Positions 52,801-59,147 of a stretch of DNA of 64,000 nucleotides are shown piece after piece (position 1 is the first letter of the stretch; every line of letters starts with the position of its first letter). The DNA comes from an uncultured Clostridia bacterium. Lineage in GTDB: Bacteria; Bacillota; Clostridia; Christensenellales; UBA1242. The notes beneath the pieces are model-generated. The model was given only the letters and a program-made list of their open reading frames with translations, did not search any database and was not told the origin of the DNA. The position numbers and the translations under genes are program-made. The stretch is taken from contig CAKVMH010000004.1 of the NCBI GenBank assembly GCA_934772045.1, forward strand, positions 12,302-76,301. The letters are read 5' to 3'.

Positions 52801-53455
52801 ACATCAAAACATCTTGCATTTCTGCGTCTTCTTTGTAGAGGTAATGTACATCGTTTGTCGCAACAAGTTTAATGTCGAACTTTTTAGAGTATTCCCTCAA
52901 TTTTTCATTGACAATTTGCTGTTCAGCAATGCCGTTTTGTTGAATTTCAAGGTAAAAATCGTCTTTAAAAAGATTTTTGAACCACAAAATGAGTTCTTCT
53001 GCTTTTTTATATTGTTCTTGAATAATCAATTTAGGAATGTCACCAGCCAAACAAGCCGACAAACAAATTAAACCTTCATGGTACTTTTCAAGGGTTTTGT
53101 AGTCAATCCTAGGCTTGTAATAAAAACCATCACGGAAGGCAATAGTGTTCAGTTTGCAAATGTTTTTGTAACCTTGCTCGTTCTTAACCAAAATTATAAG
53201 GTGAGAGCGTTCTTGCTTGCCAGTTTTGTTGTAAAGGTCTTCTGCGACATAAAATTCCGTGCCAAAAATTGGTTTAATGCCTTCTGCCTTGCATGCGTCA
53301 AAAAAACGGGTGGAAGCGTACATATTGCCATGGTCGGTCATCGCAATTGCAGGCATGCCGTATTCTTTTGCTAATTTAACCGCTTTTTTAATGCGCGTTG
53401 CACCGTCAAGCAGTGAAAATTCAGTGTGTAAATGCAGATGAACAAAAGGTTTCAT
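49829..53455 (-). CDS. dnaE: DNA polymerase III subunit alpha
   Basis: 1208 residues, DnaE1 type. The N-terminal PHP domain begins FVHLHLHTEFSLLDGATRI and has AMTDHGNMYAS. The palm holds the three catalytic aspartates in APDFDVDFEDVRR and the upstream GPGRGSGAGSLVAY loop. Also visible are LKMDFLGLRNLTDI and SHAAAYSLITYQTAYLK. The C-terminal OB fold covers GVITEIKTIQTKTGSKMAF to about residue 1130. The ATG overlaps the whiA stop (TAATG), placing dnaE as the last gene of the PHP-whiA-dnaE transcript. This order is common in Clostridia. Confidence 0.98.
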   Translation of the reverse strand: MKPFVHLHLHTEFSLLDGATRIKKAVKLAKEYGMPAIAMTDHGNMYASTRFFDACKAEGIKPIFGTEFYVAEDLYNKTGKQERSHLIILVKNEQGYKNICKLNTIAFRDGFYYKPRIDYKTLEKYHEGLICLSACLAGDIPKLIIQEQYKKAEELILWFKNLFKDDFYLEIQQNGIAEQQIVNEKLREYSKKFDIKLVATNDVHYLYKEDAEMQDVLMCVAMQKFVDDPDRLKFPTNELYFKTYDQMLEGLPNDEEALDNTIEIANKCNYSFEYGKYHFPSYTPEGGYNAEVGATPKEYLMNLVDKGVKEKYGEYTDEIRERIATEIGVIEKQGFIEYFLIVWDYINAARKMGISVGPGRGSGAGSLVAYTMGITNIDPLKFELFFERFLNTERVSAPDFDVDFEDVRRGEVIDYVRRKYGDDRVVHIIAFGTMKAKNAIKDVGRVLRVPYSLCDKITKIIPMYKSPILPKAFGFHVPKPGDKDFGTVYAVPELVEMYNTDPQVKRVVDIALKVEDFPRQCTTHPCGVIIGAGVLEDFVPLSRNGEDITTQYEGVDMEHLGHLKMDFLGLRNLTDIKGTINLVKKTRNIDISFEHASYDDPNVFKLISTGNTEGIFQIESAGFKKFLKELQPTCIEDIVAAVSLYRPGPMDSIPRYVHNKHHPEDTTYDHPILEPILKVTYGCIVYQEQVMKICQAMAGFTLGQADMIRRAMGKKKMEEMLKWKDAFLYGREAYTDDHGKYSPKIIGAINNGVSEETANKIWNEMEAFASYAFNKSHAAAYSLITYQTAYLKNYYLPEFITSTLNNRITNIEKLKHYIAYAKSEKIQVLPPDINLSETYFSTDGKVIRFGLAALKNVGVGVIDEIIEERKANGDYKDLADFIWRSNSQALNKRCIESLIKAGAFDCFGRPRSQLMAVYSIMVDRAIERKKKSMNGQMDLFGDFIEDTNLIEENEYPNINEYVNTVKLQYEREISGTYLSGHPLDGFMDTIKTFTFDSSMIPSESLDDEEDNGTAELEDFGPEEELYNGLKNGDVVTCGGVITEIKTIQTKTGSKMAFLTIEDLTGSFEAVLFNKSYDKFKDEIQKDTLVAIKGRFSVRDGKRPSITVDSIEQLSDASTQDPSEPETQETEIEIVKPKKLCLRYNMSDGILHQAVKKILDGYVGIDTVCVKDTATNKAYKLTQGVMVRQSLIFELETILNKDDIVVIEG

Positions 53456-54333
53456 TAGTTTTCTCCTTTATGCTTTTTGTAAATATCAATAATCTTGTCA
53501 AGGCGGTATTTTATGCCAGCACGGCTGATGTCTTTATTTAATGCTTTCTGCAATTCACTGAGTGGACCATAAGGGTTGGCATAACGCAGTAAGGCAATTT
53601 CTTTTAAATTTTCGTCTAACAAATCTAAATTGTCGGTGTCGATAAAATAATTGATTGCTTTCATTTGCTCGGCACTGGCGTAAAGCGTTTTATCAAGGTT
53701 AGATTCAAAACAATTGTTCTGCCTGTTTGCCGTGTTACGAATTTCGCGCACTGCAAGGCTGTTTTGCACATCAAGGGCAGTGTACTTGGCACCAAGAAGC
53801 ACCAAAAAGTCACAAATGATGTCACTATGTTTTGTGTAAAACACAACACCATTTTGGCGTGGCTTTGATTTAAAATCTAAATTAAACTCAACTAGTAATG
53901 ATTTTATAAAGTTTTGACTTTCTGGACGCACAAAAAACTCTAAGTGATAGCCTTTTGAATTTTGATTGTTGTCCAACTCGCAATTAAAATTGCCAACCAA
54001 CAAAAATGCGGTTTTAAGGAGAGTAAGCCTGTCGCAATCGGTTACAAAAAGCGAATAATTAGGCTTATCGTCGATATTGCAATCAACCAAAATGCTTCGA
54101 ACGTCGCCGGAAAGCGCCAAAAAATCTTTTAAACTGTTAACAATAATATTAGGGTAAAAGTTGTTTACAATTTTAACAACTTTTTCACAAATAAAGTCGG
54201 TGCTAGAAATTATTATACGGGAATTTGCAATGTCCACAAGCCCGCAAAAATCAATAACAACCGATAAAAAAGCATGGCTACAACAATTGTTAGACGGTAT
54301 AGAATTAATGATTTGTTGTTTATAGCCAAGCAT
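53455..54333 (-). CDS. whiA: WhiA-family DNA-binding protein
   Basis: 292 residues from the ATG at 54333, chosen for AAGGAG upstream; a 20-codon longer frame would overlap the PHP gene. The N-terminal CSHAFLSVVIDFCGLVD and the middle LLKTAFLLVGNF and GYHLEFFV are the degenerate LAGLIDADG-like domain. The C-terminal helix-turn-helix includes LKEIALLRYANPYGPLSEL and ISRAGIKYRLDKI. WhiA influences cell division and sporulation in Gram-positives. In most Clostridia rapZ and yvcK precede whiA; here both are missing and only the PHP gene remains. Confidence 0.93.
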   Translation of the reverse strand: MLGYKQQIINSIPSNNCCSHAFLSVVIDFCGLVDIANSRIIISSTDFICEKVVKIVNNFYPNIIVNSLKDFLALSGDVRSILVDCNIDDKPNYSLFVTDCDRLTLLKTAFLLVGNFNCELDNNQNSKGYHLEFFVRPESQNFIKSLLVEFNLDFKSKPRQNGVVFYTKHSDIICDFLVLLGAKYTALDVQNSLAVREIRNTANRQNNCFESNLDKTLYASAEQMKAINYFIDTDNLDLLDENLKEIALLRYANPYGPLSELQKALNKDISRAGIKYRLDKIIDIYKKHKGEN

Positions 54334-54334
54334 T

Positions 54335-55111
54335 TTAACTCCTTTTCTTGCGTTTTTCCTTTTTGAATTTTGGTAAATCGTTATAATTGACAATGCAACT
54401 ATCTGGTAACCTTAACCTTAGGGCTGCTTCCAAGCCTAAATGACATTCGCCAACGCGTTTGCAGTGGTGTGCATCACTGTCAATCACAAATTTACAACCT
54501 AATTGATAGCATGTCAAAATTTCTTTATCGCTCATGCCAAGGCGTTTGCCGTTAAGTTCAATCAATGTGTTTGTTTCTTTTGCAACACGCGCAACCTTTT
54601 CAACGTCAACTTTACATGCGTGGTTAAGGTGAGTGATGATGTCAATGTCATATTTTCGCATTGCGTTTATGTAAGCGTTAGTGTTCTTTTCACGCTGACG
54701 TTTGCTTGTGTGGTGGAAGATTTCACACATAATGTTTTTGATAACAAACTTCCATTGTTCACGTGTGCTTGTCGATTTAACAAACCTGTGAAAACCGCAC
54801 AAAACAATGTCCAAATTGTCGTAATCGGACTCCACAATATCAATGTCACCTTGGCTACTTATCAAATTTGCTTCAACGCCAAGCAAAACATCGATAGGGT
54901 AACGCTCTTTGGCGTCTTCAATGTCCGCTTTAAGTTGTGGAATATCTTTGCGCCTAATGCCATAAAGTTTTTGGTTAAAACCATGGTCAGTAATTGCAAT
55001 TTGCCTAAGCCCTTTTTGATAAGCGCAACGCACATTTTCTTCCACGGTTGATTTGCCGTGGTTGTTGCGCGAATATTTCGTGTGGGTGTGATAATCTGCC
55101 AAAATAGCCAT
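54335..55111 (-). CDS. PHP-domain phosphoesterase (YcdX/HisK-like)
   Basis: 258 residues. Metal-binding residues of the PHP fold are seen in ADYHTHTKYSRN, ITDHGFNQKLYG, LLGVEANLIS, CGFHRF, THLNHACKVD, ELNGKRLGM and DSDAHHCKRVG. It resembles the YcdX-type phosphatases found next to whiA and rapZ. Substrate unknown. It begins the PHP-whiA-dnaE transcript. Its ribosome binding site and first six codons are present in four tandem copies upstream, so three short decoy frames of six codons precede the real gene. Confidence 0.88.
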   Translation of the reverse strand: MAILADYHTHTKYSRNNHGKSTVEENVRCAYQKGLRQIAITDHGFNQKLYGIRRKDIPQLKADIEDAKERYPIDVLLGVEANLISSQGDIDIVESDYDNLDIVLCGFHRFVKSTSTREQWKFVIKNIMCEIFHHTSKRQREKNTNAYINAMRKYDIDIITHLNHACKVDVEKVARVAKETNTLIELNGKRLGMSDKEILTCYQLGCKFVIDSDAHHCKRVGECHLGLEAALRLRLPDSCIVNYNDLPKFKKEKRKKRS

Positions 55112-55276
55112 AATAAACTCCTTTTGAAGGCTAGTTTGGCTTAATCTGCCAAAATAGCCATAATAAACTCCTTTTTGATGGCGATTTGGCCTAATCTGCC
55201 AAAATAGCCATAAATAACTCCTTTTGATGGCGATTTGGTCTAATCTGCCAAAATAGCCATAATAAACTCCTTATGA
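55092..55276 (-). repeat. Four tandem copies of the PHP gene start (RBS, ATG, first codons)
   Basis: TAATCTGCCAAAATAGCCAT recurs at 55092, 55142, 55192 and 55241 (period 50, 50, 49). On the minus strand each unit carries an AAGGAG-type site (the most upstream copy AAGGAGTT, one copy with one base rearranged before the ATG), ATG and codons for MAILAD. In the three upstream units the frame closes at a stop directly after the sixth codon; only the last opens into the PHP protein. Confidence 0.95.
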
Positions 55277-55302
55277 TATTCCTTAAACTAATCCTGCATG
55301 TT

Positions 55303-55331
55303 ATTATAACACGGCTGTTAAAAAAAAACAA
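55303..55331 (-). promoter_or_regulatory. Promoter of the PHP-whiA-dnaE transcript
   Basis: On the minus strand TTGTTT (55326-55331), 17-base spacer, TATAAT (55303-55308) preceded by TGT (extended -10). All four repeat units lie downstream, so the mRNA would carry all of them. Confidence 0.65.
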
Positions 55332-55538
55332 TCGTTTTACATTTTGCGTTAAACATTTTAAAATTTTTGGCATAAATTTAATTTGTTAAATGTTACTTTT
55401 TATGCCAGCCATAACAAACCGTTATGGACTTGGATATTGCTTTGCTATTGACAAATTGCGAATTTATGCTATACTTAAGCCAAAAGAAATAATAGGAGTT
55501 ATTTTTAATTAATTAACAGTTCATTAAAAGGAGAACGT
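55332..55538 (+). promoter_or_regulatory. Divergent region with hairpin and promoter for the 55539 gene
   Basis: TTGACA (55448-55453), 16-base spacer, TATACT (55470-55475) drives the 55539 gene. Upstream lies the perfect inverted repeat CCATAAC-AAACC-GTTATGG (about 55410-55428), possibly a protein-binding site. Nothing else is seen. Confidence 0.7.
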
Positions 55539-55997
55539 ATGTTTAATCGTGCTAAAAGGAAAAATTTAATTTTGGAATTGGTCGACCGCTATGATTATCT
55601 GGAAAAATTAACGGCAAACAAAAAAGTGCTAGGGAGTAAGGATTACAAAATATACCAAAATGAAAGGAAAAATTATATTGGAAGCACTAAAATTTGCGTA
55701 GATGTTGAAAGTTTAATTGACACTATATTATATATTGATGACACTTCAAATTCAAGCATAACTGGTTATCAAAAACCTAATATGGCTAGTGACAGGGCTT
55801 TAGAAGTTAAAAAGGCAGTTGGTTTGATATGTAGCCTTTTTGATGAAAGTGAAATGCCAGCATTGTTGGAAGAATTAGGCAAGTCAAATTACATCACTTT
55901 GACAGTTGCGCAAATCAACAAAAATGAAACAATCAAAAAATCTGTAATTAGTTTGACACAGTGTAATTCAGCATTTGTTGATACACTGAATTTATAA
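55539..55997 (+). CDS. Hypothetical helical protein
   Basis: 152 residues, basic at the N-terminus (MFNRAKRKNLILEL), then helical with no membrane segment. AAAAGGAG precedes the ATG and a promoter lies upstream. Fifteen bases separate it from the next unknown gene. In size and composition it resembles the 24433-25873 proteins, but I see no clear homology. Function unknown. Confidence 0.65.
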   Translation: MFNRAKRKNLILELVDRYDYLEKLTANKKVLGSKDYKIYQNERKNYIGSTKICVDVESLIDTILYIDDTSNSSITGYQKPNMASDRALEVKKAVGLICSLFDESEMPALLEELGKSNYITLTVAQINKNETIKKSVISLTQCNSAFVDTLNL

Positions 55998-56012
55998 CAT
56001 TAGGGAGATGTT

Positions 56013-56513
56013 ATGCTTGAAATAACAAAATATATAAAAATCTATGAAAAATTTTCTGACCGACAAAAAGAATTGAAAGACAAATTGTACAATTCAGTTT
56101 CTTCACTTGAAAAAGAAGAACAGGATAATTTAATTGCAGAAATTGATAGTTTAGACGCCAAAATGCAAGAAATTGAAAGCAAAACATTTGTATGCGAGAT
56201 TAGCACTCTTAGGGAAAATGTTATTAAAATAATGCACAGGAAAGGCTATTTTGCCAACATGCCATACAAGGATTATGATGAAATCCGTTATTATAAAGAT
56301 GCAATGGCAAACCATGAAATTCGCAGAATGTACATTTTAGACGATGAATTTTGCAAAAAACAAATGGAAAAGTTTGGTGATTACGGTGAAATAGAATTAC
56401 GTATAGATTTAATCCTTAATTCCTCAATTATGTACGAATCGGTTCTTCTTATGGAAAAGATGATTATGAAAAGAAAATATTTAAAGGACAAATATAACAT
56501 AGACATTTTTTAA
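56013..56513 (+). CDS. Hypothetical helical protein
   Basis: 166 residues with an N-terminal coiled coil (SDRQKELKDKLYNSVSSLEK and NLIAEIDSLDAKMQEIE) and a C-terminal helical part rich in Met, Tyr and Lys. No domain recognised. A GGGAG ribosome binding site precedes it. Its TAA overlaps the TAA of the convergent murB gene inside a TTAA, so the two 3' ends share four bases and no terminator fits between them. Confidence 0.65.
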   Translation: MLEITKYIKIYEKFSDRQKELKDKLYNSVSSLEKEEQDNLIAEIDSLDAKMQEIESKTFVCEISTLRENVIKIMHRKGYFANMPYKDYDEIRYYKDAMANHEIRRMYILDDEFCKKQMEKFGDYGEIELRIDLILNSSIMYESVLLMEKMIMKRKYLKDKYNIDIF

Positions 56514-57427
56514 TCAACATATTCGATTTCGCGTTCTAAGGTGGCGGAGTATTTGGCGTAAATCACTTCTTCAATTTTTGTGATAAGTGCTTTTACATCC
56601 TTGCTGGTTGCGTTGCCTATATTCACAATGAACCCCGCATGTTTTGTTGAAACTTGTGCACCGCCGATTGTCGTTCCTTTTAACCCAGCTTCGTCAATCA
56701 ATTTGGCGGGCAAAAAATTTGATCGCTTAAACACACTGCCTGCGTTGGGGTAACCTAATGGTTGGGCAGTTTGTTTTTTTGTTAAGGCGGTTTTTATGTT
56801 TTGTTCAATCCTTGATTTGTTTGATTTATCCAATTTTAATTTAACTTGAGTGATGATAAAATTTCCACTACTAAAAACACTGCCACGATATTTAAATTTA
56901 CATTCCTTATTTGAAAGCGTATAGGTTTTAAAATATTTAATGCTTGTGTTCTTAGATGTTTTGTAACTGACAATGTCAGCCTTTTTCGGTGGAACATAAA
57001 ATCCTTTAACATAAACCACAATGTTTGCTAATTCGTGCCCCCATGCACTTAAATTATTGAAAACGGCACCACCAAGCGTAGATGGTATGCCAGCAAATGC
57101 TTCTAATCCTGATAAGTTGTGCTTTTTTGTAATGTCAATTAATTCAGCCATTTTTATTCCAGCATTTGCAACAATATTTTCGCCTTTAATCTTGCATTGT
57201 TTTGCACAATTTACGACAATTGCACCATTATATCCTAAATCATCAAAAAGCAAGTTTGCACCGCACCCAACCACCTTATATTTAATGTTTTGCATGCAAC
57301 AATTTTTAATAACTTTTTTAATGGCATTGTTTGTATGCACTTTAAATAAAAAATTTGCATTTCCACCGATATTGAAAGTGCAAACTTTTTTTAATGACGC
57401 GTTTTTATAAACTTCAATTTTTTTCAC
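56510..57427 (-). CDS. murB: UDP-N-acetylenolpyruvoylglucosamine reductase
   Basis: Second step of peptidoglycan precursor synthesis, FAD-dependent. 305 residues. The FAD domain has VVGCGANLLF, AGIKMAELI and GIPSTLGGAVFNN; the substrate domain has KYRGSVFS (catalytic-site Tyr/Arg/Ser), LGYPNAGSVFKR, STKHAGFIVN and the terminal glutamate region LEREIEYV. GIPST replaces the more usual GIPGT, a mild change. The start is GTG and overlaps the TAG of the upstream solute-binding-like gene by one base. Confidence 0.93.
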   Translation of the reverse strand: MKKIEVYKNASLKKVCTFNIGGNANFLFKVHTNNAIKKVIKNCCMQNIKYKVVGCGANLLFDDLGYNGAIVVNCAKQCKIKGENIVANAGIKMAELIDITKKHNLSGLEAFAGIPSTLGGAVFNNLSAWGHELANIVVYVKGFYVPPKKADIVSYKTSKNTSIKYFKTYTLSNKECKFKYRGSVFSSGNFIITQVKLKLDKSNKSRIEQNIKTALTKKQTAQPLGYPNAGSVFKRSNFLPAKLIDEAGLKGTTIGGAQVSTKHAGFIVNIGNATSKDVKALITKIEEVIYAKYSATLEREIEYVD

Positions 57428-58368
57428 TAATCAAACACTTTTGCAATTCTACACCTTAAAATTGCATTCTCCATGTCATTATATATGCCTTCCACGTAAA
57501 GTTTGTTTTTTAGGGCGGAAAACAAGTGATATTCACTAAGTTTTGCTTGGTTTTCACTAGCAAAACAACGCGCACAAAATTGCTCGATGATGTTGTCGGT
57601 TCGCGTGCGAGCAATGTATTGTAAAAGGTCAGTGTAACTATCAATTGGTGTAATGCTCGCATTAGTTCTGCCAATTTTATTTAAGTTATCAACCCTAAAC
57701 ACATCTCGCGCAGTTCCTAACAGAGCATGGTCTTGGTGATACACAAAATTTTTGTATGTGTCAAAAGGTGTACCAAAATTCACTGCAGTCAATTTGTTGT
57801 TTGCAAGGGCAATGGTTGGGCAGTTGTAACCTGTTGTGCCATATTCAATTCTATTTTCGCTTACACCATGTGAAAACATAGCATAGCCACTTACAATGTA
57901 TGGCAAAGCATAAACCTTTCCGTTGAATTTGCATGCATCAACAAGTTCACTTCTTACATCATGATTGTCATCAAAAGGGCATAGGTATTTTAAAATTGTT
58001 TTCCCAACACCAAAACCAAAAGAAATAATGTCAGGTTGTCCATCTTTTAATAAAATTTCAAGTTTTTGCGGTTCCACTTTTTGAACATTAATAAGCACAC
58101 CGTCATTTTCTTTTTCTAACTGCCTAGCAATGCTTTTTAGGTAATCAATACGCGGTTTTGCGCCACCTTCAAATGTTTCAACATGCCATACGGTGTAAAT
58201 TTTTGTTTCAACAACTGGTTTATTGTAAATTTCAAAGATATTGGCTTTTTTAAGCCCAAAACAGAACACATAAACACAAATGGCAACAATGCAAATTAGA
58301 CTGAAAAATTTAACAAAGATTTTGTTGTTAAACTTTTTTAAATTAAATGACGCAAAAAATTTTTTCAT
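57427..58368 (-). CDS. Membrane-anchored solute-binding-like protein
   Basis: 313 residues. A basic start and one hydrophobic segment (about 19-39, FVKFFSLICIVAICVYVFCFG) suggest an uncleaved anchor; there is no clean lipobox. The rest resembles family 1 extracellular solute-binding proteins: YTVWHVETFEGGAKPRIDYL, LEKENDGVLINVQKVEP, QPDIISFGFGVG and KVYALPYIVSGYAMF. No permease or ATPase genes are near. The link to murB by a one-base overlap hints at an envelope role rather than sugar uptake (inference). There is no ribosome binding site; ATAAAT lies six bases before the ATG. Confidence 0.65.
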   Translation of the reverse strand: MKKFFASFNLKKFNNKIFVKFFSLICIVAICVYVFCFGLKKANIFEIYNKPVVETKIYTVWHVETFEGGAKPRIDYLKSIARQLEKENDGVLINVQKVEPQKLEILLKDGQPDIISFGFGVGKTILKYLCPFDDNHDVRSELVDACKFNGKVYALPYIVSGYAMFSHGVSENRIEYGTTGYNCPTIALANNKLTAVNFGTPFDTYKNFVYHQDHALLGTARDVFRVDNLNKIGRTNASITPIDSYTDLLQYIARTRTDNIIEQFCARCFASENQAKLSEYHLFSALKNKLYVEGIYNDMENAILRCRIAKVFD

Positions 58369-58456
58369 AAAACAATTTATGATTAATTCTTACAAAATAT
58401 ATTAAAACGATTGTAGAATTTGTGAATTTATGGTATCTTGCTTGTAAGAGGATCCT

Positions 58457-58840
58457 ATGATTATAAATGAAGAAATTGTTAAAGCGTTTTTAAATAAAAA
58501 CGGCGTGGAAGGGGTAAGGAGTATTGAATGTTTGAACGACAAATTTTACGGTGAACATGTTAAGGTTATTTTGGGCTATTACAATGCTGGTAAGTTTATA
58601 GTTACTGATATTTTGAGGTTTTACGATTATGTAGACATCGATCAAGAAGATGTAAGTTTTCTAGTTTTAGATAGTGTTGATTTCCGTAAATTTGTTTATA
58701 AATATTTAAAAAAGACAAATATTTTACTTGCAGATAGTTATAAACAAAAAAATAATGAAATTCATCTTAAAAATATTAAAGCCATTAAAGATAATGCCAA
58801 AAGTGAACTTTCAAAAGAAAAAAATAATATAATAATCTAA
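58457..58840 (+). CDS. Hypothetical protein
   Basis: 127 residues, soluble. An N-terminal alpha/beta part (NEEIVKAFLNKNGVEGVRSI ... YYNAGKFIVTDILRFYDYVD) is followed by a lysine-rich helix. No recognised domain. GAGGATCC lies close before the ATG, and TTGTAG-N17-TATCTT upstream is a plausible promoter. A terminator follows. Confidence 0.6.
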   Translation: MIINEEIVKAFLNKNGVEGVRSIECLNDKFYGEHVKVILGYYNAGKFIVTDILRFYDYVDIDQEDVSFLVLDSVDFRKFVYKYLKKTNILLADSYKQKNNEIHLKNIKAIKDNAKSELSKEKNNIII

Positions 58841-58850
58841 TTAATTTATC

Positions 58851-58882
58851 AAACTTGCACACATGTTATGTGTAAGTTTTTT
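58851..58882 (+). terminator. Terminator after the 58457 gene; otherwise empty gap to uvrC
   Basis: AAACTTGCACACAT (58851-58864) pairs with ATGTGTAAGTTT (58868-58879) with one bulge, followed by T. The remaining 58883-59113 holds no gene; only CATCA-TTTAGG-TGATG near 58972-58987 was noticed. Confidence 0.8.
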
Positions 58883-59113
58883 TATTACATCAAAACTGAT
58901 TATATTTACAAAGTGCACGTAAAAATCAAGTAACTTTTGACCTTATATGGTGTAAGTTGTTTAATTAATACTCATCATTTAGGTGATGTATCTTTTAAGA
59001 CTGTGAAAGAAATACATTTAAAAATTTTATATTTTTCACAAATACAAGACGGGCAAAATGCAAGTTAAATTTAACTTTATTGTTTTTTATCTTTAAATAA
59101 AAGATTAAAATAA

Positions 59114-59141
59114 TTGAAAAACTTTTTATTTGTGGTATACT
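59114..59141 (+). promoter_or_regulatory. uvrC promoter, leaderless arrangement
   Basis: TTGAAA (59114-59119), 16-base spacer ending TTTGTGG, TATACT (59136-59141). Six bases separate it from the uvrC ATG, with no ribosome binding site. Confidence 0.8.
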
Positions 59142-59147
59142 AACAAC

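Noticed and set aside
55092..55276. Possible CRISPR or operator array
   Set aside because: Each unit contains a ribosome binding site and start codon of the following gene; it is a duplication of the gene start.
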